Assembly: GCF_025602895.1 (NCBI RefSeq)
Contig: NW_026516221.1
Coordinates: 721,938-785,937, forward strand
Direction: 5' to 3'
Length of the DNA: 64,000 nucleotides
From: Polychytrium aggregatum
Taxonomy: Eukaryota; Chytridiomycota; Chytridiomycetes; Polychytriales
Under the pieces are notes generated by a model that had not been told where the DNA came from, made no database searches, and saw nothing but the letters and a program-made list of their open reading frames with translations. A program made the position numbers and the translations under genes. How positions within the stretch are numbered: position 1 is the first letter of the stretch; every line of letters begins with the position of its first letter. Shown here piece after piece: positions 32,541 to 42,535 of this stretch.

Positions 32541-32838
32541 GTATCTCCGACGCTGTGCTGCGCGTACTGCGCGTACTGCGCGGCGCAGTGGGTCGTGACC
32601 TGTGCTGCGCTTTGCGTTTTCACGCACCGCAGGCAGGCCACCGCAGGGTATACCTGCGGGTTGCCCCCGTTCCCCCCGTTTGTCTGGAGTTCGGTTTTAT
32701 CGTGAATAAACGTAAGTGCTCCCCGAGCTCACCCGTCCGCTAGAGTAGCCTAGCACCGCCCTGTTCTGCCCCGTCCTGTCTTGTCTTGTACCCCCTCCCT
32801 CCCCGTCTTGCCCCAACGTCCCAGTAGTGGACGTTACA
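32541..32838 (+). mobile_element. LTR0, right fragment
   Basis: The A-family LTR that A inserted into; it resumes from GTATC and ends ACGTTACA at 32838. It mixes diagnostic bases (CCGCAGGG like A', CGCTTTG like A). Its outer flanks are GAGCC (left, 15501-15505) and GTCGG (right, 32839-32843), which do not match, so there is no TSD. Confidence 0.9.
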
Positions 32839-35396
32839 GTCGGCCGCACAAAGGTCTTGTAGACCTGGGTGATGGTCTTGGCCGAGACCTTGCCGAGGGT
32901 GATGCCGAGTCCAACCACGGTGTCGGTGACCATGTGGACCTTGCGGAGGAGCTTGTCGAACTGGAGGTCCGGGCGGAATCCGTCAATGTCGACCATGACA
33001 CCGAGGTAGCGGAACTGGAGGACTTTGGGCAGCTCGGTGCCGTACAGCTTGGCGGGATGGAGCTGGTCGACGTTGCAGGCCGAGTACAGCACCTCGCACT
33101 TGGGCGGCGAGAAGCGGTACCGGTTGTAGATGCTGTGACGCTCACAGATATCCAGCATGGCCTGGGTGCGGCCAGCCGGACAGATGAGGACACCGTCATC
33201 GGCAAACCAGAGCGAGTTGACCCGGAGACGGTGGTGGCGACTCGAGGCAAGCACAAGTCCGTCCTCGGCTCGGAGCAGTCCAGGCAGGTCGTCAATGTGG
33301 GCACTGAACAGAAGGGGACTCAGGACCGAGCCTTGGATGAGACCCTTCTGCAGCCACACAGGCTGTGACGTGCGGCCCTTGCTGGCGACGCGGACAAGAG
33401 TGCGGTCGAACATGGCCCTGAGGACCCCGACGGCGACCGGACCAGCACCTCGGGCGGCGATCTTGTCCCAGAGGCGCTCCCGCCAGACAGTGTCGTAGGC
33501 GGCCTTGATGTCGAGGAAGACCAGGCTGTACTCGTCGTCGCGGATCTTGTTCATGCGGACAAGAGCGTCGAGCGAGTACACCTGGTCGAGGGTGCCTCGG
33601 TCCGGGCGGAAGCCTCCCTGGGCAATGTCCATGATGCCGATCTCGCGGGTGAGGAACGGCAGCAGGACTCGCTCGGCGATCTTGCGGAGGACCTGGGTCA
33701 ACCCGATGGGCCGGTACATGGCCGGATCGAGGATCGAACCCTTGTTCTTGTAGACCGGGTGGATCAGGACAGTGTTCCACTCGGTCGGGACGACGGAGGC
33801 CTTGAGGGCGGCCAGCAGGATGGCCCGGAGCCAGGGAGCGACCACGGGAGCGACAGGGTGCAGCATCTCGGCCTTGATCTTGTCCGGGCCGGAGGACTTG
33901 CGCTTGGGGGACTTGACGATGGCATCGGCCACCTCGTCCGACGACAAGCGGGGAATGGAGCGGTCCTCGGGGAGCAGGCGCGGAACAGTGTCCAGGGGTC
34001 TTGGGCCGACGGTCCGGTCAAAGGCGGCACCGGGGGTGTCCTGGGAGTGCGAGGAGACCTTGCCGTAGTGAACCACAAGTCGCTCGAGGGCCTCGTCCGA
34101 GTTGTCAAAGTGGAAGGCGTCGTCGAGCTCCTTGCGCTTCTTCATGGCGGCCAGGGACTTGGCGACCTCGGAAGCGTTGAGGGAGTGCAGCTTGTTCATG
34201 GCCAGGGTCTCGGCTGCTCGGCGGGACTGGACGATGAGGTTCTTTTCTTGTTTGCGGACAGCGCGGAGTTCGGCGCGCTTGTCCTCGGCGACGCGGAGGG
34301 AGAGCCCGGGCAACTTGAGCTGGTAGATGAGATCGCGGCGCCTCTCGCGAAGCTGCCGCATCTCGGGGATCAGGGCCGGGTCCTTCCAGACGGTCTTGAT
34401 GGAAGCCTTGCCGATGGTGGAGTCGGCAGCGGTGGTGATCAGGGCGATCATGATGGACCAGGCGCGGTCGATGCAGTCCTGGGCCGCACTCTCCGAGATC
34501 GGAATGACCGATCCCCTTGAGATTGGCCGGAGTGCAGCCTGTATGCGCTGCAGACCGCGTTCGCGCTCGTCCAGCAGCGCCAAGAGGTACTGGGCGCGGA
34601 CGGCGGGATCCTCGAGCTGGGCGATCTTCCACTGCCACTGGTCGACCTTTGGGTAGTACTTTGGCTGTACCCGCAGAGTCGCCCAGATGGGGAAGTGGTC
34701 GGACTGGCCACGGAAGGCACCGGCAGTGTCGACCTGCAGCAGCGGGTCGTTGTTGGCCTGGCGATGCGACACAAAGATGTAGTCGATCGTTGTCCAGCTG
34801 GGACCCCGCTGCCGGGTGTGGGTCGGGATCACAGCTGGAGGCACAACGCGGAGACCGGCGCGGGAGACAGTGTCCTCGAGGATCTTCTCCCTGCCACGGA
34901 GCGGCGTGGGCAGTCCGCTCAGGGCACTGAGGTGGGCATTGAAGTCACCCACCACAATGACCTGGGCGTCGGGGAGGGCGGCCTTGGTGTGGATCGACTG
35001 GAGGGCCTCGCGGTAGTCGTCCAGCTTGAGGCTCGGGGACAGGTAGAAGTTGCCGATGTGGATGACGTGTTTGTATGTCACCCACATGGCGTCGCCCTTG
35101 TCGCTGACTTCAATGTTGGTGAAGTCGTGCGGGTCGATCCTGGCCGGGTTGTAGAGGATGGCGATGCCTCTGCCGGCGCGGCAACGGGGACCAGGGACCT
35201 TGACGGCATAGCCACAGAGAGGGCTGCGGGGTTCGAGGTCGGCGAGGGTTTCTTGGACACCGACAAAGTCGATGTCGTTGGTGTCGATGAGGTTCTTGAG
35301 TTCAACGTCGTTGACGTTGATGCCACAGACATTGAAGGAAGCGACGGTCAGGGATGTCTGGGCCCTGCCGCCTCCCTGCGAGGGGTGTGGATTCAT
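32839..35396 (-). CDS. LINE ORF2: apurinic endonuclease and reverse transcriptase (truncated)
   Basis: 852 codons remain. The N-terminal endonuclease/exonuclease/phosphatase fold shows SFNVCGINVND, GVQETLAD, GRGIAILYN, VVGDFNAHLS, TTIDYIFVS and a terminal SDHFPIW (the catalytic His/Asp). The RT shows VYKNKGS, YRPIGLTQVLRKIAERVL, QGGFRPDRGT, FLDIKAAYDTVW, GLIQGSVLSPLLFS and the catalytic SLWFADDGVLI, then LGVMVDIDGF. It ends at YKTFVRPT, where LTR0 begins, so the C-terminal zinc-knuckle part usual in this class is lost. The start ATG overlaps the ORF1 stop. The protein nicks target DNA and primes cDNA synthesis; this copy is dead. Confidence 0.93.
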
Positions 35397-37675
35397 TGGA
35401 GTCGTGCAGCGCTGCTGCTGGCCCGGGGGCCCTCTCCTTCAGAGTCAGTGTCCATGACGGACAGCGGGACTCTGTAGGCGGGGTGAGGCTTGCTGGGCTT
35501 TGACGAGGCACCAGCGGCGGGGGCAGCAGCAGCAGCGACAGCAACGACAACGGCAGGGGCAGCGGTAGCGGCAGCGGCAGAGGCAGACGAGGCAGCGGCA
35601 GCGGCAGAACCAGGGACCTTGGGGACGGCGGTGATGTCCGCCCGCTTGACCTCCTTGCCGGATAGGGCCTTCTTGAGGAGCGAGTCGTACTCGTCGCGGT
35701 ACTCCTCGGGGATGCGCATCTGGATGCAGCGGCGGACAGGGGCGGTCTTGGCCTTGGCTGCCTGGCGGAGGGACTTTGCCATAAAGTTCTTGATGGCATC
35801 GGATCGGGACAGGGCCAGTCCATGGTGCTTGAGACCATGGATGACGTCGTAGGCCGGTACGACCCTGACCCTGCCATGTGTGGACGACAGCGACTCCAGA
35901 CGGGCACCAAGGTCGGCCTTGTTGGATTTGTCGCGGACAAGGACCTCCATGACCGTGGCCTCAGGGAAGTTGATCTCGGCCAACTCCCTGGTGTCGATGC
36001 CGCATCGCTTGAGGTTGCGGCGGACACTGCCGAGGTCGCCACAGCGGATGCCCTCGACGTACAGCCAGTCCATGTTGGTGACGGCCTCCCTGAACTTGTC
36101 GTTCCGGAGCTCAGAGTTGGCGACCGTCCCGGGGACAAGGACTGGCTGGCGGTGCTGGTTGGGCTGGATCGGCTTGGAGGAGCCTGGCATTCGGCCGGTG
36201 GTCAGCATCCTCTTCCATTCGTCGAGCTGGCTGGCCTCGGACATGCGGCCGACACGGCTCTCGGCCTCCCGAACGTTCTTCAAGAGAGCGGCCTTGTACG
36301 AGGGAGACGGGGCGGAAACAGGGGCAGAGCCAGGGAGGGAGCCGGAGGACTGGGTCTTGGAACCGGGGGACTGGGTCTTGGGGGTGGCAGTCTTGTTGGC
36401 AACAGACTTGCGGAGCTGCTCCGTGGCACGGCTGATTGCCACATTGGACTTGGCGATCTTCTGGACCATGGCCTTGGTGGCAGCATCCATGTTGTCGGCC
36501 ACGAGTGCCTCGAACAGGATGGACTGCACCCGGTCAGCCTCTCGCTTGAGGATAGCGAGGGCCTCCTCGGGTTTCATCGCAGGGACGGGAGCCTGGGACG
36601 GAGGAGGGGTCTTGGCCTTGACGACGGGTCGGGGCGGAAGGACGGGCCTGGCCTTGGGGACAGGGGACGCAGTGCCAACAGCATCAACAGCTCGACGAGC
36701 TGGATCGACGGGGTCAGCAGTGGAAGCAGGGGCTGCTCGAGGGGCGCCTTCAGAGGCACCACGGGGGACGGCGCGCTGCTTGTCCATGGTCTTGAGGCCG
36801 CACTTGGTGTGGAAGTTCTCCTTGAACTTGTCCGAGAACGCATCCACAAACAGCTTGCGGGACTCCTTGGTGGTGCGGCTCATGTGGGCCCAGAACTGGA
36901 AGGCCGACATCTGGCCGGGGCAGGGTCCGTCCTCGAGGGCCTGGGGACACTTGAGCTGGAGCTCGTCCTTGCCGTGCTTGACGACGATCCAGGGATCGGC
37001 CGAGGCGAGCTTGCACTTGCGGCACAGGACAGTGCACTGCAGCTTGGCGGTCACGGCCATCCACAGCTGGTTGTTCATCTTGGTGACGTCGATGATCTGG
37101 GTTGCAGCCTTCTGATCATCGACGTCGGACGAGGCGTGCCACTTGCGCCAGAACTCGTCGCGCCAAGGAACCGAGACGACGTCGGCACTGGGCTGGACAA
37201 CAATGTCCATGGCACAGTGGTCTTGGTGGGGAGCGGCGGAGGAGGACACGGGAGCCAGGGACTCGGCAGGGTGGTCTTGGTCGGCACAGGAGGACGAGGG
37301 CTCAGCGTCAGGGCTCTTGGTCCGGGCTGAGGTCTTCTTCGACATCGATGTCCTCCAGTTCATCAATGTCGACGGCGGCACGGGCGGCAGCGCGGTCCAA
37401 GGGCGGGAACGAAGAGTCGGGTTCGGCCGGGAACCTGAACTCGGGCGGGGCCGGGAGCCTGGACTCGGGAAGGACACGGACGGGAACTCGGACTCGGGGA
37501 GACGCTCGTCATGCTCCGGCCTGGGGAGCATGGTCATTGCGTCGGGCAAGGACAGGCGACGCTTGGCGGGGGAGGAAGGGGTGGCCACGGGTCGCTCCTT
37601 GCGCTTGAAGATCAAGCTGCCGACAGCGATGGTCGAGGCCGGGAGAAGGGACTGCTGGGGTCTGTCCTTGGACAT
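35393..37675 (-). CDS. LINE ORF1 protein
   Basis: 760 residues from the ATG at 37675 (the codon before it is GTG). The N-terminus is Pro/Ser-rich and probably disordered. It is followed by a Cys-containing segment (CTVLCRKCKLA, then KCPQALEDGPCPGQ) that may bind zinc, long Pro/Ala stretches, and a conserved-looking block (WLYVEGIRCGDLGSVRRNLK, RCGIDTRELAEINFPEATV). The C-terminus is Ala-rich. By position it is the nucleic-acid-binding ORF1 of a LINE; I do not recognise a named domain. The stop TGA shares bases with the ORF2 start (ATGA at 35396-35393). Confidence 0.8.
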   Translation of the reverse strand: MSKDRPQQSLLPASTIAVGSLIFKRKERPVATPSSPAKRRLSLPDAMTMLPRPEHDERLPESEFPSVSFPSPGSRPRPSSGSRPNPTLRSRPWTALPPVPPSTLMNWRTSMSKKTSARTKSPDAEPSSSCADQDHPAESLAPVSSSAAPHQDHCAMDIVVQPSADVVSVPWRDEFWRKWHASSDVDDQKAATQIIDVTKMNNQLWMAVTAKLQCTVLCRKCKLASADPWIVVKHGKDELQLKCPQALEDGPCPGQMSAFQFWAHMSRTTKESRKLFVDAFSDKFKENFHTKCGLKTMDKQRAVPRGASEGAPRAAPASTADPVDPARRAVDAVGTASPVPKARPVLPPRPVVKAKTPPPSQAPVPAMKPEEALAILKREADRVQSILFEALVADNMDAATKAMVQKIAKSNVAISRATEQLRKSVANKTATPKTQSPGSKTQSSGSLPGSAPVSAPSPSYKAALLKNVREAESRVGRMSEASQLDEWKRMLTTGRMPGSSKPIQPNQHRQPVLVPGTVANSELRNDKFREAVTNMDWLYVEGIRCGDLGSVRRNLKRCGIDTRELAEINFPEATVMEVLVRDKSNKADLGARLESLSSTHGRVRVVPAYDVIHGLKHHGLALSRSDAIKNFMAKSLRQAAKAKTAPVRRCIQMRIPEEYRDEYDSLLKKALSGKEVKRADITAVPKVPGSAAAAASSASAAAATAAPAVVVAVAAAAAPAAGASSKPSKPHPAYRVPLSVMDTDSEGEGPRASSSAARLQ

Positions 37676-37862
37676 CACTCAGCAGTGGGGAAGGGTAGGG
37701 AACAGGGAGAGTTGGAGCGAGGGCGGGGAACTGGAGAGGCAGAGCTGGAACAAACACAGAGGTGAAAGCAGTGTGGTGCAGGCCACACGGTGCAGCAAGA
37801 GCAGGACAGGTGCAGCAGGAGCAGGACTGGTGCAGCAGGAGCAGGATAGGTGCGGCGGTTCG

Positions 37863-39220
37863 CAGAGAACTCGATGTGCGATGAACCTGTGTTTCACGAT
37901 CCGATCCCGCGTTGGCGATCCGAAACTCGCATTGGCGATGTCGGTCAAGCTGGTCTTCCTCGCTGCCGTATTTATCGTTTCCCAGTCTGCATCGCCGCCA
38001 GCGTCAAAGATCGTGGGAATCGCCCCAACCAGACCTATCTGCCATCGTGATCGACCATCGTGATCGACGTCACAGTCTGCGCACCGATATCGCACGAATC
38101 AGCATCGACGATGACCAATGCCATCACCACCCACGGCGAATGCATTACTCATCCACGACACATGGTTGATGCAATTCACATCCCATGACACCCCAGACGC
38201 AGCTTTCCCACGGTAGATACGCCCTCGGATACCCCAATCTGAGTCAGTTTGGGGGAGATACGAACCCGATGATCGGAGTCTGAGATCGGAATGGCATGTG
38301 GGATGCCAGGTCAGACTCATCATCCATGCTTTGAGATCGTGGATATGCCATCATCTGTCAGTGGTCTCAACCTTGGCGAAGATCATTGGTTCATCCACCA
38401 TGCACCACAAGTAGATTGGCATGGCTCCAGTCACAAATGGGTCAACTTGGATGCAGCACCTACCCCAAGACAGCATGTTCCCACGGTTCCAAGTCCAAGA
38501 CCACTCCTCAGAGTACTCTGCGTTGACTTGTCACATAGTCAGTCTGAGACGCCATGACGTCAATACTCTTGCGACCACTGGTCCCAACCAATGATGGCAG
38601 TATGTGGCCGTGGAACAAGAGTCACACCCATCATCCAGGATCAGTGTCAGTGTGGTTACAGTTGTGTAGTGGTATCAGTGATGGAGCAGCCAGGTGTACT
38701 GAGCGAATTGTCAAGATACACTCCCACCCAAACCAAAGGCCAACAGGCAGAGCATGTAGAGGGAGCGTGAACAAGTGCGGCACTATGAGCCTAAACCCTC
38801 TAAGCCTAACCAACTCAAGCCGAGCCTGCTGTGATAATGTCACTGAGATGTGGCAGTGGTCTGGACATTCTTGATTTTGTACCATCGGCCAAGGCATGTA
38901 GCCTCCCCGACAGTGTGTTTTTATTGAACCAATGCGTCGACAACAGGAAGAGAAGTCCAGCCATAATCGCAGGAGTAGAATGGTCAAACAAAAGGGTACT
39001 GAAGAAGAACTCAGAAGGCCAAGAGGACAGATAAAGGCACTGATGTGGGTACTAATACTATATAACGAACGGATATCATTGAAAGGTACTCATTGAAGGG
39101 GGAACACTAAGGAATCAACAGAGGAGCTGAATTCACAAGTCAGTAGGATACTAATTGGGAAACACATCGACATACTGATACTGTAAGGAAGTGAATCAAA
39201 AGCAGCACAGATGCAAACCC
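37863..39220. other. Gene-poor stretch between LINE 5' end and helicase ORF
   Basis: About 1.36 kb, with A/T content rising towards the right. Only short ORFs without motifs are present. I find no tRNA-like cloverleaf, LTR end or tandem repeat. It should include the 3' end of the helicase transcript. Confidence 0.5.
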
Positions 39221-42200
39221 TTATTTCTGTTGGCTTGCTTTTCTCTCGAGGCCACGGTAATTCTGTGTGCCACTGGAGCTGGTTTTCTCGACTTTCAAAG
39301 GGGCAAGGTACTGGTGCTTATCAAGGATGCTGCCGATTCGGTACTTGATTTTGTGTTCGCTCACAGTATTGTCGCAAACACTCTTGACAGAACGGGAGAC
39401 CTCGTCAGTTTCGATCCTGTCCATGCAGGTAGATTTGAACCACCTGAAAAACTCAAGTGAAAGAACCGGCTGTGCAATGTTGAAATCGGTGTTGTTGAAG
39501 CCCTCAGTTTCGGGCGGGTGGATAATGTAGGTCGAATCAATGAACTCGATCAATGTATCGGCCTGGGTGGGTACTCCAACTACGCTGCTCTGGCTCATGA
39601 TTGAAGGTCGAGTGCTGAGGAGTGATCCACCATCTCGGTATCTGGGATACCACTTGCGCATAAGGCAGTGCATCGCGTTGATGTACTCCTGTTGTTCAAC
39701 GAGGTTTCCAAGGGTAGCGTCCTTCATAAAGAGTGGTTTCCCCGGATGCTTAGCGCGATAGTCGTTGAATGCCTTTTGATCCAAAGCAAACTTGGACAGG
39801 TATGGATTGATCACGATTCGGCGCCGGATGGAATCGTGCCTCATGAGTTCAGGCACGTTGATGTCCTCTGGGTTGCACATCATCATGAACTTGATGCTGA
39901 GCTCCCTGGATTGTTGGCCTTGGTAGATATCGCGGAAGGCGACCTCGTCACCACCGACAAGGTTCTTGATTCGCATGGTGTTGAGGGCTCGAGGTTTGTT
40001 CGATTTTTGTTCAAGCTCCGAAATATAGACGAAGCGGGAGCCAACGATGGATGCCAGCTCAGGAGTTGCCGCAGAGCTACTTTGAGTACTTGTATGGAGG
40101 TAGGAGCTGGTCAACATGCTGGAGTACACCGGGCCAAGGGTCATCCGGAGAATCTTGGCCATAAGTGACTTGCCGTTGGAAGAGCTGCCGATGCCGAGGA
40201 CCAGGAACTGCTCGTCGTTGTTGCCATCCAGGAGACTGGCAAAGTAGCGCATGTTCCAATCGAATTGGTCCGGATCCACAAAGATGCTGCGAATGATTTC
40301 GTTCAAGTGATCCATGGCTCTAAGAACGGCTTCAGTCCCTTGGTCGTTGTAATAAGCGCTCGACCACATCGTGAAGTAGTCCTCGGGTCTACTGGGTCGA
40401 AACACCATCGTGGTCAAGTCCAGGGTTCCGTCCCTGGTGACGTGCAGCAAAGGATTCTTGTTCCTGCGTTGCTTGAACTCGGGAAACTTGACCGACAGTT
40501 GATGTGACAGTCCGCCATTGACGAGTTGGCTTACAAAACCAGAGTCCACCATCTTCTGTTTCATTCGCTCAAAGTGGCCGATGGTTTCTGCAGAATGTGG
40601 AAGGTCGCGTCCTTCGAGGTCCGAGTACCACTCCAGGGCCCTCCTGAAGATTCGTCTCAAGTAATCGAGCACAAGGTTGTTGAGTTCGCTGTTGCCGTTG
40701 GACCTTTCCCAGTACACTCCGTTGAAATGGTACCAGTTGCCGGGGCGATCACGATCGTGCAACCAGACGTCCCCGAACACAGAAGCAAGGAAATCAAGCA
40801 GCTCGGCGTTTCCAGTGGTGTTGGTGAGATAATCCTTGAAGCACAGAGCTGCCTGAGCAGTGACATCCTGAAGGTAGGGGGTGGGATCGTGAAGGTGGGC
40901 AATGCTCTTCCACTTATCGTTCTCCGAAAGGGATGAGAACCTGTTGCTGACACACTGGGTATTCATTTGCTTGATGTACTGGGTGAAGCTGCTGGAGGGA
41001 TTGCTCCACATGTAGCGGTCGATGGGGAATCGCTTTGGGCCTGTTGGGTCCTCGACATTGCAATTTGAGCATCGGAATCGGAATCCTTCGGAGGTGATGG
41101 ATCCACTGAGCACGACTCCACTGGTCTTGCAAAAGAAGCAGGAGCCATTGAGTTCAATGTTGAATCCTCTTTGATCAGTCTGTGGACTGAAGCCGGTGAT
41201 GAACGAGCTGGCAAATGATGCTGCAATGATTTCCTGGACGTCGGTTTTCATGACCTCCATTTGATCGTCTACATCGACAGTCGAGTCCGATAGCTTGCGA
41301 TGCCACGTCGCCAGGTTGTTAGCAATGTCACTGTTGAGGGTTCCGTGGACAGACTGACAGTGTCCAGGCTCAAGTGTGAAGGACATAGCTGCCGGGAAGT
41401 ATTCGAGTGTAAAGGTCGAGTGGATATCTTCAGAATCCGACTGTTCGCAAATCGGACATCCCATACTTTGAACAATAAACTGGCCTGTTGCTTTGAACTC
41501 GATAGAAACAATGAGTTCGGGCTTGATCATGAACGGGACCGACCGCAAGGCTCGGGACAGTGAGTGTCCTTTTCCAGAACCGAGACAGTCGGTCATACTA
41601 TCCCAAGAGACATTCGAGACGTCCTGCAAGATCGAAGGAATGGTGGCGACACCACTACTTCCAGTACCATCAAGTTGGTGTCGAACGGATCGGCTTTGAC
41701 GGGTCAAAGGAGTCCCTTTGTGGACCGGAACAGGCTCGGCAATGTTGCATTCCTTTTGGAGGGCGAAGGTGAGGGCTCTCCAGGCCATAGGGCGGTAGGT
41801 CTTGCTGCTAGGTGTCCACTGAACAGTAAACCCTTGTTCCTCCGAGGCAGCCTGACACTCAGGATCAGTACAGCCAACCTTCACCACTCCATGAGAAATG
41901 GCAATATACACCTTGGGGATCAAGTGCTCCTTGTCTTGCGAGTGCAGGGAGAGGTAGGGACAGCAAAGGCGCTTACAAAAGACCCGACACTCCCTGGGAA
42001 CTGCATCAACCAACAAGCAACGAGTCCAGTCGAAATCCTTCTCAGGCTTTGGAAAATTGTAAATGAAAGACTTGTCCTTTTGAAGCTGCTTCTTGAAAAG
42101 ATCAAGGACCACAGTCTTGAAGTACACAGGCATGGGGGACATGAGATCCTGATTCTTGGGAACGGAAGCCTCGGGATCATCCAGAACAACAGAGTCCGAA

Positions 42201-42313
42201 CCCTCATCGGAACTGACAGTGTCTTGGACTGGATCGATGATAGTATCGGCAGATTCAGTGTCCGAAGTGCTATCAAGGTCGGGCGGAGGGTGATCGGTGA
42301 CGGCGGCTTGCAT
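39221..42313 (-). CDS. D5-like SF3 helicase-primase, virus or DNA-transposon derived
   Basis: An uninterrupted 1,030-residue ORF from the ATG at 42313. The acidic N-terminus is followed by Cys/His clusters (CRVFCKRLCCPYLSLH with GCTDPEC; GCPICEQSD; GSCFFCKTSG with CSNCNVED) resembling the zinc-binding part of primases. The middle region (FNGVYWERS, LEWYSDL) resembles D5 N-terminal sequences. The SF3 helicase core has Walker A GIGSSSNGKS (from about 707), Walker B RFVYISELEQ (about 764), a motif C MMMCNPEDINVP (about 813) and an Arg-finger stretch DSIRRRIVI (about 828). D5 proteins unwind and prime DNA in nucleo-cytoplasmic large DNA viruses and related mobile DNAs. No intron, no stop, and composition less GC-rich than the host genes suggest transfer. 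No capsid, polymerase B or integrase lies nearby. A possible 5' UTR intron is 42326-42419. Confidence 0.8.
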   Translation of the reverse strand: MQAAVTDHPPPDLDSTSDTESADTIIDPVQDTVSSDEGSDSVVLDDPEASVPKNQDLMSPMPVYFKTVVLDLFKKQLQKDKSFIYNFPKPEKDFDWTRCLLVDAVPRECRVFCKRLCCPYLSLHSQDKEHLIPKVYIAISHGVVKVGCTDPECQAASEEQGFTVQWTPSSKTYRPMAWRALTFALQKECNIAEPVPVHKGTPLTRQSRSVRHQLDGTGSSGVATIPSILQDVSNVSWDSMTDCLGSGKGHSLSRALRSVPFMIKPELIVSIEFKATGQFIVQSMGCPICEQSDSEDIHSTFTLEYFPAAMSFTLEPGHCQSVHGTLNSDIANNLATWHRKLSDSTVDVDDQMEVMKTDVQEIIAASFASSFITGFSPQTDQRGFNIELNGSCFFCKTSGVVLSGSITSEGFRFRCSNCNVEDPTGPKRFPIDRYMWSNPSSSFTQYIKQMNTQCVSNRFSSLSENDKWKSIAHLHDPTPYLQDVTAQAALCFKDYLTNTTGNAELLDFLASVFGDVWLHDRDRPGNWYHFNGVYWERSNGNSELNNLVLDYLRRIFRRALEWYSDLEGRDLPHSAETIGHFERMKQKMVDSGFVSQLVNGGLSHQLSVKFPEFKQRRNKNPLLHVTRDGTLDLTTMVFRPSRPEDYFTMWSSAYYNDQGTEAVLRAMDHLNEIIRSIFVDPDQFDWNMRYFASLLDGNNDEQFLVLGIGSSSNGKSLMAKILRMTLGPVYSSMLTSSYLHTSTQSSSAATPELASIVGSRFVYISELEQKSNKPRALNTMRIKNLVGGDEVAFRDIYQGQQSRELSIKFMMMCNPEDINVPELMRHDSIRRRIVINPYLSKFALDQKAFNDYRAKHPGKPLFMKDATLGNLVEQQEYINAMHCLMRKWYPRYRDGGSLLSTRPSIMSQSSVVGVPTQADTLIEFIDSTYIIHPPETEGFNNTDFNIAQPVLSLEFFRWFKSTCMDRIETDEVSRSVKSVCDNTVSEHKIKYRIGSILDKHQYLAPLKVEKTSSSGTQNYRGLERKASQQK

Positions 42314-42535
42314 GGTCGAACGCGACTGGCATCATGATACAAGACACAACAAATACAAATCTGTTAGTATGGGACACAGAACGAGACGGCGAGGACTCAT
42401 TGGTGATATGTTGGCTTACACTCAGCTTAGGAATTTGGCAGGTAAGAACCACAGGAGAAGTTGAAGGGAAGAGAGAGGTGACTAGTTCGGGGGACTTTGT
42501 AGACAGGGAGCGAGACGGGATAGAATCGACCAAAT

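Larger units (their letters stand above)
32839..37862 (-). mobile_element. LINE-type non-LTR retrotransposon, 3' truncated at LTR0
   Basis: An APE-type LINE with two overlapping ORFs, read leftwards. Its 3' end (last part of ORF2, 3' UTR, tail) is missing because the sequence passes into LTR0 at 32838. The 5' UTR probably includes the short repeats (GGTGCAGCAGGAGCAGGA) at about 37785-37862. The 5' boundary is not defined. Confidence 0.88.

Noticed and set aside
35822-37330. 502-residue plus-strand ORF opposite LINE ORF1
   Set aside because: Gly/Val/Leu-rich antisense reading with no motif; the minus-strand ORF is longer and abuts ORF2.
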